Below, piece by piece: positions 52,052 to 60,447 of a stretch of 64,000 nucleotides of DNA (position 1 is the stretch's first letter; each line of letters starts with the position of its first letter). The position numbers and the translations under genes were made by a program. This DNA comes from Methanoculleus sp. (lineage in GTDB: Archaea; Halobacteriota; Methanomicrobia; Methanomicrobiales; Methanoculleaceae). The notes under the pieces are model-generated. The model ran no database searches and had not been told where the DNA came from. It was given only the letters and a program-made list of their open reading frames with translations. The stretch is from NCBI GenBank assembly GCA_018433835.1, contig JAHDQM010000028.1:1-64000 (forward strand), written 5' to 3'.

Positions 52052-53086
52052 ATGATACGGGTTCTGATCGTCGACGATTCGCTCTTTATCCGGACGATCC
52101 TCCGGGATCTGCTTAAAGACAGCCCGGATATCGAGGTCGTCGGGACGGCGGTCAACGGGATCGATGCTCTCGGGAAGATATCGGAGCTGAAGCCCGATGT
52201 CGTCACCCTCGACATCGAGATGCCCCGTATGGGCGGTCTTGAGGTGCTCGAAGCGCTTCAAAAGGAGAGCACGAGACCGAAGGTGATCGTCCTGAGCACG
52301 CTGACATCAAGGCAGGCCGATATGACCCACCGGGCGCTTCGGCTTGGGGCGGACGACTTCATGCTCAAACCGAGGGATGTCCCGAACGTCAGGGGCATCG
52401 AGAGAGAACTCGTCCAGAAGATCAGAAACCAGGTTCTGCTCCCGACGATCGTAAGACCCCCTGCGGTCCGCCTGAGCGAGGCGGATGCGGTGGTGTTGAT
52501 AGGCTCTTCGGCCGGAGGACCGCCGATGCTTGATACGCTCCTCTCTGCGCTTCCGCCGAATCTGCCGGCAGCGGTGATTGTCACCCAGCATATGCCCGAG
52601 GGGTTCACCGCATCGCTCGCCGAACGCCTGAGCCGGATCTCGCCCCTGCCGGTGAAAGAGACCGGGAACGGAGAGACCCTGCAGGCCGGGACGGTCCTGG
52701 TCTCAAAGGCAGGATTCCACTCCGTTGTCTCGCGGGTCGTTTCAAATACCGGGAGAAACCATGGGCGGGTCGTTCACTCGACCGCCCCCCGCCTGCATGC
52801 GGTCCGGCCTGCCGTCGACACGACCTTCACCTCCGCAGCGCACGTCTTCGGTCCGCGTACGGTCTCCGTGCTCCTCTCGGGGATGGGGAACGACGGCGGC
52901 GAGGGAACTCTCGCGGTGAAGAACGCGGGCGGTACAACGATGGTATGCGCTGAAGAGGATTGTCTCGTGTACGGGATGGCGCGATCAGCCCTTGCCAGGA
53001 ACTGCGTCGACCAGGTGGTGCCGCTCGGGAGTCTTGCGCACGCGATCGCGAGTGCAGTCAGTCGGCTCGAGGTGAATTATGTTTGA
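52052..53086 (+). CDS. cheB: Protein-glutamate methylesterase CheB
   Basis: Demethylates and deamidates receptors for adaptation. The 344-residue protein has an N-terminal receiver domain (LIVDDSLFIR, TLDIEMPRMGG with phospho-Asp near 54) and the C-terminal esterase with GSSAGGPPML (catalytic Ser near 153), VTQHMPEGFT (His near 181) and GMGNDGGEGTLAVK (Asp near 275). ATG at 52052; the 3' end overlaps cheA by 8 nt. Confidence 0.95.
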   Translation: MIRVLIVDDSLFIRTILRDLLKDSPDIEVVGTAVNGIDALGKISELKPDVVTLDIEMPRMGGLEVLEALQKESTRPKVIVLSTLTSRQADMTHRALRLGADDFMLKPRDVPNVRGIERELVQKIRNQVLLPTIVRPPAVRLSEADAVVLIGSSAGGPPMLDTLLSALPPNLPAAVIVTQHMPEGFTASLAERLSRISPLPVKETGNGETLQAGTVLVSKAGFHSVVSRVVSNTGRNHGRVVHSTAPRLHAVRPAVDTTFTSAAHVFGPRTVSVLLSGMGNDGGEGTLAVKNAGGTTMVCAEEDCLVYGMARSALARNCVDQVVPLGSLAHAIASAVSRLEVNYV

Positions 53087-55037
53087 TGAAGAGGGATACC
53101 GGAAGCTGTTCGTTGAGGAATCGCGGGAGAACCACGAGAACATCGTGAACCATCTCCTTGCTCTTGAGAACGGGGAAGACCAGCAGACAGCCATCGATGA
53201 GATCTTCCGATCCGCACACACGCTCAAGGGGATGTCTGCATCGATGGGCTTTGACGCGATGGAGCACCTCTGTCACTCGATGGAAGACATCTTTTCACTT
53301 ATTCGCAACGGCCAGCGGGAAGTGACCGCATCTCTTACCGACCTTCTGCTCACCTGCACCGACGCGATCGAGGGGATGCTGGATACAATCGAGGCCGGAG
53401 GAACTCCGTCCGACGAACAGTCCGGGAGCCTGGTGCAGGAACTCCGGGCATTCACCGAAGAAGAGGCCCCGGATGAGCCGAAAGCACCTCATGATGCGGC
53501 CCCCCCCGAACCGGCAGGAGAGGCCGACGGCCATCCGATCTACACGTTAACGGTAGCCGTCGACCCGTCCAGCACCATGAAGGATATCCGGGCCATGCTG
53601 CTCCTGCAGAATCTCCAGGAAATCGGGACGATCCTCTCGACAAACCCTTCGCAGGAACTCCTCGAGGACGGGAAATTCGACGGGCCATTCGAGATTCTCA
53701 TCGAGAGCGAGGCAGGCGAGGATGCGCTCAGGACCGTCGCTTCCGGCACCGAGATCTCTCTTCTCGATCTCTCCTCCTCGCAAGCGCCGCAGGCAGTCTC
53801 CCCGGTGGTGAACGAGGATGCCCAAACGCCCGAACCGGACCTCGAACTGCAGATCGCGGTGCCGTCGCCACAGGCGCAGAGGGTAACGAAGAGCGAGAAG
53901 AGTCGGGAGATCAAGAATATCCGCGTCGATATCCAGCGGCTCGACCGGATGATGAACCTGGTGGAAGACCTGGTGATCAACCGCGGACGGCTGGAATTGA
54001 TCGCGAAGAAGCACGGCATCAAGGAGTTCGACGAGGCGCTCTCCATGGTCGGCCGTTCGGTCTCCGACCTCCAGAACCTCATGATGGGAATCCGGATGAT
54101 GCCGCTCGAGCGCATCTTCAACCGCCTTCCCCGGGTCGTGCGGGACGTCGCGAACCACGACGGAAAGGAGGTCGAGCTCACCATCGAAGGCGGCGAGACC
54201 GAGCTTGACAGGAGTATGATGGACGGGCTCTCCGATCCGCTCCTGCATATCATCAGGAACGCAGTGAACCACGGCATCGAGACGCCGGAGATCCGCGCAG
54301 CCAGTGGAAAACCGCCGAAAGGGCTGCTCAGGCTGACGGCAAGGAGGGATAAGGACAACGTCATCATCGAGATCGAAGACGACGGTGCCGGCATCGATCC
54401 CGAGAAACTCCGGAAGAAGGCTGTCAGTAAAGGTCTCATGACGCCCGAGGCTGCGGCAAGCGCAACGAAAGACGACCTTGTCAGCCTGCTCTTCGAGCCC
54501 GGGTTCAGCACGGCCGAGACGATCACCGACATCAGCGGCAGGGGTGTCGGGCTCGATGTGGTCAAAAAGACGATTGCATCGCTCAAAGGCACGATCAAGG
54601 TCGAGACCGAGGTCGGCAGGGGAACGAAGTTCGAGCTGGTGCTGCCCCCGACGATGGCCATCATCGACGTCATGATGGTCCACATCAACGGGATGCGGTG
54701 TGCCATCCCGGTCAGCAACGTCGTCGAGGTGGCGCAGACAAAGGCGGACGCGATCCACCGGATCGGCAACAGCGAGGCGATCCTGCTCAGGGACCAGACC
54801 CTTCCCCTGCACCGCCTGGAGGATATGTTCGGCCGGGCAGAGAAGAGCGACACGCTGGTCGTGCTGCAGAACAACGGCAGAAGATGCTGTATTACCGTCG
54901 ATACCGTGGACGGCCAGCAGGAGGTGGTGGTGAAACCGCTCTCCAGGATTGCAGGCAACTGCCGTGGGATCAGCGGGATCACCATCCCCGGGGATGGCGA
55001 TGTTGTACCGGTACTCGATGTAAATACAATGGTTTAG
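53079..55037 (+). CDS. cheA: Chemotaxis histidine kinase CheA
   Basis: Sensor kinase of the receptor array, 652 residues. P1 phosphotransfer domain with FRSAHTLKGMSASMGF (His47). P2 CheY/CheB-binding region around 150-230. P3 dimerisation near 280-350 (MNLVEDLVINRGRLELI). P4 kinase with RNAVNHGIETPE (N-box) near 388, DDGAGIDPEKL (G1) near 430, and GRGVGLDVVKK (G2) near 488. P5 CheW-like domain at the end. It overlaps cheB. No cheW or receptor gene is nearby, so arrays depend on genes elsewhere. Confidence 0.96.
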   Translation: MFDEEGYRKLFVEESRENHENIVNHLLALENGEDQQTAIDEIFRSAHTLKGMSASMGFDAMEHLCHSMEDIFSLIRNGQREVTASLTDLLLTCTDAIEGMLDTIEAGGTPSDEQSGSLVQELRAFTEEEAPDEPKAPHDAAPPEPAGEADGHPIYTLTVAVDPSSTMKDIRAMLLLQNLQEIGTILSTNPSQELLEDGKFDGPFEILIESEAGEDALRTVASGTEISLLDLSSSQAPQAVSPVVNEDAQTPEPDLELQIAVPSPQAQRVTKSEKSREIKNIRVDIQRLDRMMNLVEDLVINRGRLELIAKKHGIKEFDEALSMVGRSVSDLQNLMMGIRMMPLERIFNRLPRVVRDVANHDGKEVELTIEGGETELDRSMMDGLSDPLLHIIRNAVNHGIETPEIRAASGKPPKGLLRLTARRDKDNVIIEIEDDGAGIDPEKLRKKAVSKGLMTPEAAASATKDDLVSLLFEPGFSTAETITDISGRGVGLDVVKKTIASLKGTIKVETEVGRGTKFELVLPPTMAIIDVMMVHINGMRCAIPVSNVVEVAQTKADAIHRIGNSEAILLRDQTLPLHRLEDMFGRAEKSDTLVVLQNNGRRCCITVDTVDGQQEVVVKPLSRIAGNCRGISGITIPGDGDVVPVLDVNTMV

Positions 55038-55048
55038 GAGAGATTTTC

Positions 55049-55663
55049 ATGGAACTGGATCCGATTCAGAAGGATGCACTGGCAGAGTTTGGAAATATCG
55101 GTGCAGCACATGCGGCAACGACTCTATCGCAGATTTTGATGAGCCCGATTGAGATGACGGTGCCGGAGGTGCAGGCGGTCGATATCGCCGAGCTGCATAA
55201 CTACATCAGCAACGAGATATCGGCCATGGTCGTCTTCCAGATTCAGGGGGAGGTCGCGGACGGGGGGTATATCGTCGTCAGCATGCCCCGGGAGACCGTC
55301 ATCCAGCTGACGAACCAGATGCTCGGCACCACGGATATCGACCGTGAGATCAACGAGATGGACCAGAGCGCCGCAATCGAGATCGGGAACATCATGATAT
55401 CGGCATTCCTCGATGCGACCGCCGAACTGCTGGGTATCGTCATGCTGCCGTCTCCTCCGGCGCTGGCCATCGATATGGCGCACGCCGCTTTCGAATCCAT
55501 CATCGCGCAGATGGCCGGCGACGTTAACGACGTCCTGATCTTCAACACCGAGCTCACGAGCCTGGCGCCGCCCGTCTACGGGGGTATCTACCTGCTTCCG
55601 AACGCCGAACTCATGCGACAGTTATTCCACATGCTGGAACGCCTGATGGAGCCACTCCCATAG
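55049..55663 (+). CDS. cheC: CheY-P phosphatase CheC
   Basis: A 204-residue CheC-type phosphatase with two copies of the D/S..E...N motif: DALAEFGNIGAAHAATTLSQ near residue 9 and QSAAIEIGNIMISAFLDATAELLG near 107, each with the Glu-Asn pair that acts on CheY-P. GGAGAG precedes the ATG at 55049, 11 nt after the cheA stop. With two active sites it may both dephosphorylate CheY-P and hold CheD. Confidence 0.93.
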   Translation: MELDPIQKDALAEFGNIGAAHAATTLSQILMSPIEMTVPEVQAVDIAELHNYISNEISAMVVFQIQGEVADGGYIVVSMPRETVIQLTNQMLGTTDIDREINEMDQSAAIEIGNIMISAFLDATAELLGIVMLPSPPALAIDMAHAAFESIIAQMAGDVNDVLIFNTELTSLAPPVYGGIYLLPNAELMRQLFHMLERLMEPLP

Positions 55664-55680
55664 CCAGCCTCCGGGATATC

Positions 55681-56172
55681 ATGGAGAACAATTTTTTTGG
55701 TGAAGAAACAGCCGTAATCCTTGGCATGAGCGAACTCATGGTCGGGAAATGCCCGATGGGGACAATCGGGCTTGGTTCCTGCATCGCGCTCATCCTGCAC
55801 GACCAGCGGAAATCTCTTGCAGGGCTCGCACATATCATGCTCCCTGAAAGCCGCGGGAACACCGATCGTCCCGGCAAGTTTGCCGATACTGCCCTGAGCG
55901 CCCTCCTCGATGAGATGGGGAAGTTCGGGAGCACGAAGTTCTCGATCACCGCAATCGTCGTCGGCGGTGCAAGCATGTTTGAGTATTCGGCGAGTTCCCT
56001 GAATATCGGCGAACGAAACGCTGCCGCAGTAAAGGGCCTGCTCAACGATCAGGGCATCCGGATCGAGCATGAGGAAACCGGCGGAAAGGTCGGGCGGTCC
56101 GTGTATTACTGGCCAGAGAAGAAGGGTCGCCTGATCATCAAGAGGGCGGACGGGACATGCAGCGTGCTCTGA
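55681..56172 (+). CDS. cheD: Chemoreceptor glutamine deamidase CheD
   Basis: Deamidates receptors and interacts with CheC. The 163-residue protein has GTIGLGSCIALILHD with the catalytic Cys near residue 38, GLAHIMLPES with His near 56, VVGGASMFEY and LNIGERNAAAVKGLL near 124. It is encoded 17 nt after cheC, the usual partner. Its 3' end overlaps the next gene by 16 nt, linking an extracellular protein to the operon. Confidence 0.94.
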   Translation: MENNFFGEETAVILGMSELMVGKCPMGTIGLGSCIALILHDQRKSLAGLAHIMLPESRGNTDRPGKFADTALSALLDEMGKFGSTKFSITAIVVGGASMFEYSASSLNIGERNAAAVKGLLNDQGIRIEHEETGGKVGRSVYYWPEKKGRLIIKRADGTCSVL

Positions 56173-57320
56173 TCCTCTTTGTGACCGCTGCATCTCTTTT
56201 CATCCCCCTTTCGTCGGCTCTTTACGTCGAAGTACCCGATTATGATTCAGGCATCGCATCCGCCGGAGTGATGGAGGCGATCAACGGCCGGTACGGAGAT
56301 GTCATCTTTGCGACCGACAGCGGCATCTCCGTGTACACGGCAAACGGCACCTGGTACTCGGTCAATCCGAGGCACCCGGAAGAGACGGCCTACGGCATGC
56401 TCGCGCCCCTCGATGCCATGGCGACCGCGGTCGCCCTCGACGCGGAAGGCCATCTCTGGATAGGGTATCCGGGCGGGCTGCAGATCGGAGACGGAACGGG
56501 CTACCGGACCATCCAGGACCAGCAGTTCCTCAAGAACCGCAACATCAACTGCATGGTGCGGTGGGGGGACGAAATGTGGATTGCCACCGGGCGGGCAGGC
56601 CTCCACCGCTACCATGACGGTGACTGGACGTGGTACAAGCCGCTCGGGCCCGAAGGCCTCGGGAGTTATACCGTTGTGAGCATGGCGGTCGATGCCGCGA
56701 GCGATGCGCTCGTCATCGGGTCGGAGAGCGACGGAGTTCGGGTGCTCAAAGATCGGACCGGGGAGGTCCGCTTCGAGCAGGTCACCTACCGCGATGATTC
56801 ACTCCGCGGGATCTCCGGGGTGCGAGTCGATCCGTTCGGGGGCGTGTACCTCTTCAACCGCACGACGGTCCTCCGGTATACCCCTGACGGGGGGGTTACC
56901 CCGGTCCTCGGCGCCGGGAACCTGAGCACGTTCCCGGTCGCGATCAACGATCTCGTGGCAACGCCCGGGGGGATGCTGCTTATCGCATCAGATAACGGGA
57001 TATACGGGTGGAACACATCGGGTGTCGCCCTGCATATCGCGTCGGGAGACGGCCTTCGCTCGAACTTTGTCAAGAAACTCTTCGTCGATGCCGCCGGCCG
57101 GTGCTGGTTCGTCGTTCCCGGGAACGTGGGCTATATCCCGCCGATGACGGGGTCCGCCACCCTCGATCTCTCCGCCGTCCCGGTGCCGACACCGGTGGTG
57201 ACCGAGACGCCCCTGCCTCTGACCCCGGTGTCGGTGGAGACACCCAAAGAGAGTGCCGGGCTGTTTGACGGGGTTTGGGCTTTCTTTGAGGGGTTGTTCG
57301 GCGCGGTGAGCCGTGGGTGA
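56157..57320 (+). CDS. Secreted beta-propeller protein
   Basis: A 387-residue exported protein with a signal peptide (RALILFVTAASLFIPLSSALY), then six or so imperfect repeats of about 45-50 residues of the two-component-regulator propeller kind (HLWIGYPGGLQIGDGTGY, EMWIATGRAGLHRYHDGDWTWYKP, ALVIGSESDGVRVLKDRTG, GVYLFNRTTVLRYTPDG, MLLIASDNGIYGWNTSG, RCWFVVPGNVGYIPP), and a Pro/Thr-rich tail with a hydrophobic C-terminal stretch (GLFDGVWAFFEGLFGAVSRG). No kinase or transmitter domain follows. It overlaps cheD, so co-expression with chemotaxis genes is likely; function is unknown. Confidence 0.8.
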   Translation: MQRALILFVTAASLFIPLSSALYVEVPDYDSGIASAGVMEAINGRYGDVIFATDSGISVYTANGTWYSVNPRHPEETAYGMLAPLDAMATAVALDAEGHLWIGYPGGLQIGDGTGYRTIQDQQFLKNRNINCMVRWGDEMWIATGRAGLHRYHDGDWTWYKPLGPEGLGSYTVVSMAVDAASDALVIGSESDGVRVLKDRTGEVRFEQVTYRDDSLRGISGVRVDPFGGVYLFNRTTVLRYTPDGGVTPVLGAGNLSTFPVAINDLVATPGGMLLIASDNGIYGWNTSGVALHIASGDGLRSNFVKKLFVDAAGRCWFVVPGNVGYIPPMTGSATLDLSAVPVPTPVVTETPLPLTPVSVETPKESAGLFDGVWAFFEGLFGAVSRG

Positions 57321-57373
57321 ACGGAGAGGCGGGGGTTTGAGACAGGCGGCGGAGACCGATCAGTCACACATTC

Positions 57374-57575
57374 CGGGCACGGATTTCCAGTGGATATCGC
57401 CACGCACTGCCCCCGCCCCCCCAAGGGGGCGCGGGGGAGGAGCGCGAAGCGCGGGTGGGGTGGGGGTTACAGGCGCCTACAATGAGGTAGAGACAGGGGA
57501 GGGGGGGTGCCCCCCCTCCCCGTCAGCCCCTCCCCCAATGGCGATACCCCCACGGTCCACTGTACCGGGCTTTTA
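57374..57575 (+). repeat. Modular hairpin repeat R6
   Basis: Well-preserved plus-orientation copy in the gap after the propeller gene. GGGCACGGATTTCC and then GGATATCGCCACGC (57392-57405) form the outer end. A C/G hairpin, then GCGC-GAA-GCGC at 57442-57452 follow. GGTAGAGACA leads to the central palindrome with arms GGGGAGGGGGG and CCCCCCTCCCC (57496-57521). TGGCGATACCCCC and ACGGTCCACTGTACCGGGC close the element near 57572. Compared with R7, scaffold blocks are nearly identical but the hairpins differ. The surrounding 57321-57683 contains no gene. Confidence 0.85.
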
Positions 57576-57683
57576 CCCCGCTCTAAAGTTTCGTCGATCT
57601 TGTCAAAAGAGGATAAGTAGCGACCACAAAAACCTCGTGCCGGCCCCGAAGTCCCTAAAAACGGAATTACTTGGCCCCTCACT

Positions 57684-59456
57684 TTACGACTTCGAGATAT
57701 CCGCGTAGTAGTATTCCCCGGCCGCGACCTGTTCCCGGTCCAGGAACGAGCCCGGTTTGTTGATCCGCGGCCTCCCGCTCTTGTCCCGCCGGAAGGTGAT
57801 CCTGAGCGCCTCGAGGAATCGGTTCATGCCCGGCGCCATATCGAACGGACCGGCGGCCTTGCCGTGCAAACCCGGCTCGCCCTCGAAGACCAGGATCCGG
57901 TCGCTGATCATGTCGATCACGTAGATGTCGTGGTCGATCACGAGCGTGCTCGCGTCCCGCCCTTCGGCGTGCTTGCGGATCATCCGGGAGATCTTCACAC
58001 GCTGCTCCACGTCGAGGTGCGCGCTCGGTTCGTCCAGGATGTAGAGGTCGGCATCGCGCGAGAGGCAGATCGCGATCGCCACGCGCTGGAGTTCGCCGCC
58101 GGAGAGCGTGTTCACCGGCGCCTGGAGGAACTGCGAGAGCGAGAGGGGCTCCAGGATTTCGTGCTGGTAGTATGAAGTATCGAACTTCGTCGTCGTCTGC
58201 CGGAGAATCTCCTCGACGGTCGCCTCCGAGTCGCCTTTGAGGTACTGCGGCTTGTAGGAGATCCGCACCCGGGTATCCATCGCCCCGGTGTCGGGTTCGA
58301 GCACCCCGGCGAGGAGTTGGGCGAACGTACTCTTCCCGATACCGTTCGCCCCGAGGACCCCGAGAACCTCACCGCTCCGGATCTCCCCGCCGTCGACGGT
58401 GAGCGAAAATTGCGTAAAGCGTTTCGTCATCGCCGGGAACTCGAGCAGCACCTCCCGGTTCACGTCGGCAGCGTGGGCCCTGGTATCGAACGTCACCGCA
58501 TACGTCCTGAACCTGACGTTCTCCTCCGGGAGGAAGCCCTCCAGGTACTGGTTGATTCCCACCCGGACGCCCTTCGGGTGGGTGATGACACCGAAGACCG
58601 CCGGTTCTCCGTAGGCGATATGTACGGTATCGGCAAGCATATCGAGGATAGCGAGGTCGTGCTCGACGATCACGACCGGCCGCTCCAGGGCGAGTTCCCG
58701 GATAAGGTTCGCGGCGGCCATCCGCTGGTAGACGTCGAGGTAGGGCGTGATCTCGTCGAGGAAGTAGAAGTCGGCGTCACGCGAAAGACAGGCGGTGATC
58801 GCCACCCGCTGCAGCTCGCCGCCGGAGAGGGTCGCGATCGGCCGGTCGACGACCGCCTCAAGCGATAGCCGATCGATGTAGTAGTCGAGTTTGCCGCGCT
58901 CGTCGGTGGTCGCAAGGAGGTCGTGCACCGACCCAACAAAGACCTTCGGGATCTGGTCGATGTACTGCGGCTTCACGGCGACCTTCACGTTCTTCTGCGA
59001 GAGCAACTGGAGGTAGTCGAAGAGCTCGGTCCCCTGGTAGAGGTCGAGAACCTCCTTCCAGGAGACCCCGGCGTCGGTCCTCCCCAGGTTCGGGACGAGC
59101 GTGCCCGAGAGGATCTTCACCGACGTGCTCTTGCCGATACCGTTTGGCCCGAGGATACCCGTGACCTTCCCCTCGACGGGGATCGGGAGGCCGTAGAGGA
59201 CGAAGCCGTTCTGGCCGTAGCGGTGGGTCGGCTGGTCGAGCTGTTCGGGGAGGTTGACGATATCGAGGGCCTCGAACGGGCACTTCTTCACGCAGATGCC
59301 GCAGCCCACGCAGAGCTCCTCGGATATGACGACCTTCTGGTCCTCGCCGATGACGACGGTTTCATCGCCGGTCCGGACGCGCGGGCAGTAGAGGATGCAC
59401 TCGGTGCCGCACTTGACGGGGTGACACCGATCACGGTGTACGACAGCAATACGCAT
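57684..59456 (-). CDS. Ribosome recycling ATPase RLI / ABCE1
   Basis: Splits ribosomes into subunits after termination or rescue, together with aRF1 or Pelota. The 590-residue protein has the N-terminal iron-sulfur domain (CHPVKCGTECILYCPR and CVGCGICVKKCPFEALDIVNLP) and two ABC modules: GPNGIGKST near 105 with LSGGELQRVAITACLSRDADFYFLDEITPYLD near 212, and GANGIGKST near 375 with LSGGELQRVAIAICLSRDADLYILDEPSAHLD near 457. It starts 6 nt after the EMC6-like gene ends, forming a two-gene operon bracketed by repeats R6 and R7. Confidence 0.97.
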   Translation of the reverse strand: MRIAVVHRDRCHPVKCGTECILYCPRVRTGDETVVIGEDQKVVISEELCVGCGICVKKCPFEALDIVNLPEQLDQPTHRYGQNGFVLYGLPIPVEGKVTGILGPNGIGKSTSVKILSGTLVPNLGRTDAGVSWKEVLDLYQGTELFDYLQLLSQKNVKVAVKPQYIDQIPKVFVGSVHDLLATTDERGKLDYYIDRLSLEAVVDRPIATLSGGELQRVAITACLSRDADFYFLDEITPYLDVYQRMAAANLIRELALERPVVIVEHDLAILDMLADTVHIAYGEPAVFGVITHPKGVRVGINQYLEGFLPEENVRFRTYAVTFDTRAHAADVNREVLLEFPAMTKRFTQFSLTVDGGEIRSGEVLGVLGANGIGKSTFAQLLAGVLEPDTGAMDTRVRISYKPQYLKGDSEATVEEILRQTTTKFDTSYYQHEILEPLSLSQFLQAPVNTLSGGELQRVAIAICLSRDADLYILDEPSAHLDVEQRVKISRMIRKHAEGRDASTLVIDHDIYVIDMISDRILVFEGEPGLHGKAAGPFDMAPGMNRFLEALRITFRRDKSGRPRINKPGSFLDREQVAAGEYYYADISKS

Positions 59457-59462
59457 GGGAGA

Positions 59463-59825
59463 TCACAGGACGGTAGTGGTCAGGAGGATCGTCCAGGTCA
59501 TGAACCAGAGTGCGAACGTCATGAAACTCTGGTAGAACCAGTCCTTGCTGGTCAGTTCCATGTAGTCGACCCCAAGGAGCATGAAGATGTGTTTCTGGAA
59601 GACGACGCCAGCCATCAGGAGGAGGATGCCGATGATGGCGTTTTGCTGGAGCCCGCTCACCGGGTCGGGGGTGCCGGAGAGATAGAACGAGAGTCCTCCG
59701 GTGAGGATGCCCATGAAACAGGCTACAAGCGTCCGCTTCATCCGATTTCTGTGCTCGACCTGTTTCTCGGCACGTGTCCGCGGCCGTGTCTTTTCAACCT
59801 CTGCTGCTACAGCATTATCGCTCAT
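59463..59825 (-). CDS. EMC6-like small membrane protein
   Basis: A 120-residue protein with a charged N-terminal region (EVEKTRPRTRAEKQVEHRNRMKR) and three hydrophobic helices. It resembles archaeal EMC6/Rab5-interacting-type proteins, whose eukaryotic relative is a core subunit of the ER membrane complex for membrane-protein insertion. Adjacency to the RLI gene suggests a link to translation or nascent membrane proteins, but this is inference. ATG at 59825; no strong ribosome site. Confidence 0.68.
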   Translation of the reverse strand: MSDNAVAAEVEKTRPRTRAEKQVEHRNRMKRTLVACFMGILTGGLSFYLSGTPDPVSGLQQNAIIGILLLMAGVVFQKHIFMLLGVDYMELTSKDWFYQSFMTFALWFMTWTILLTTTVL

Positions 59826-60171
59826 CGTGACACCAGTGTTACGCCATTCCTGAAAGGGTAGTTTCTTCGGGACGGCGGCCCGGCGGAGAAAACAGGCTCC
59901 CGGCCACTCCCAGGATTGACGGAATTACTACATTATAGGGTGTTCTCCGGTTATAAAGGTAGGTACCCTCAACCCGGCGGAACCGGAGGTCCGGCAGAGC
60001 GGGGTGATCCGTGATTGTTCTTCACGTGGGGGATGTATCAGGAGAGGTGAGGGCGTGCAGAGGAGGATTTTTCGGCTGCTAGGAGTCCCGGTCTGGGTCA
60101 CGCTCAAATCTCGCGCCTTATCTGCCCCATTTCAAAGATCGAGGAATTTTTATGCTCCTGCTGTCGCGCAT
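59826..60171. other. Promoter region of the EMC6-like/RLI operon and spacer
   Basis: About 345 nt with no supported gene. On the minus strand CACCCTATAATGTAGT (59927-59942) resembles the boxes at 3354 and 15219 but is about 100 nt from the start codon; CCTTTATAACC (59950-59960) is a second TATA candidate. Confidence 0.4.
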
Positions 60172-60370
60172 CCCCGGATACGGATTCCGAGGGGATATCG
60201 CCACGCACTACCCCCGCCCCTAGGGGCGGGGGAGGAGGCCGGAGGCCGGGCGGGGTGGGGGTTGCAGGTATAGCCTTACAGGGTAGAGACAGGGGAGGGG
60301 GGATGCTCCCCCTCCCCGTCAGCCCCTCCCCCGCGTGGCGATATCCCCACGGTCCACTGTACGGGGCTTT
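60172..60370 (+). repeat. Modular hairpin repeat R7
   Basis: Best-preserved copy. GGGGATATCGCCACGC (60191-60206) and its exact reverse complement GCGTGGCGATATCCCC (60333-60348) form 16-bp inverted ends. Inside are a 22-bp perfect palindrome CCCCCGCCCC-TA-... at 60211-60232, a GGCC-GGA-GGCC mini-hairpin at 60237-60247 and the central palindrome GGGGAGGGGG...CCCCCTCCCC at 60292-60317. TACGGATTCC precedes the element and ACGGTCCACTGTACGGGGC follows it. It lies upstream of the EMC6-like/RLI operon in the same orientation as R6. No gene is seen until Pelota ends at 60448. Confidence 0.88.
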
Positions 60371-60447
60371 GTCCTTGATTGAGACCGTTCTGTCACGTAA
60401 ATCGCACTAACGGGGCTCAAACTCCCGGAACGAAAATTCCCCAGGCG

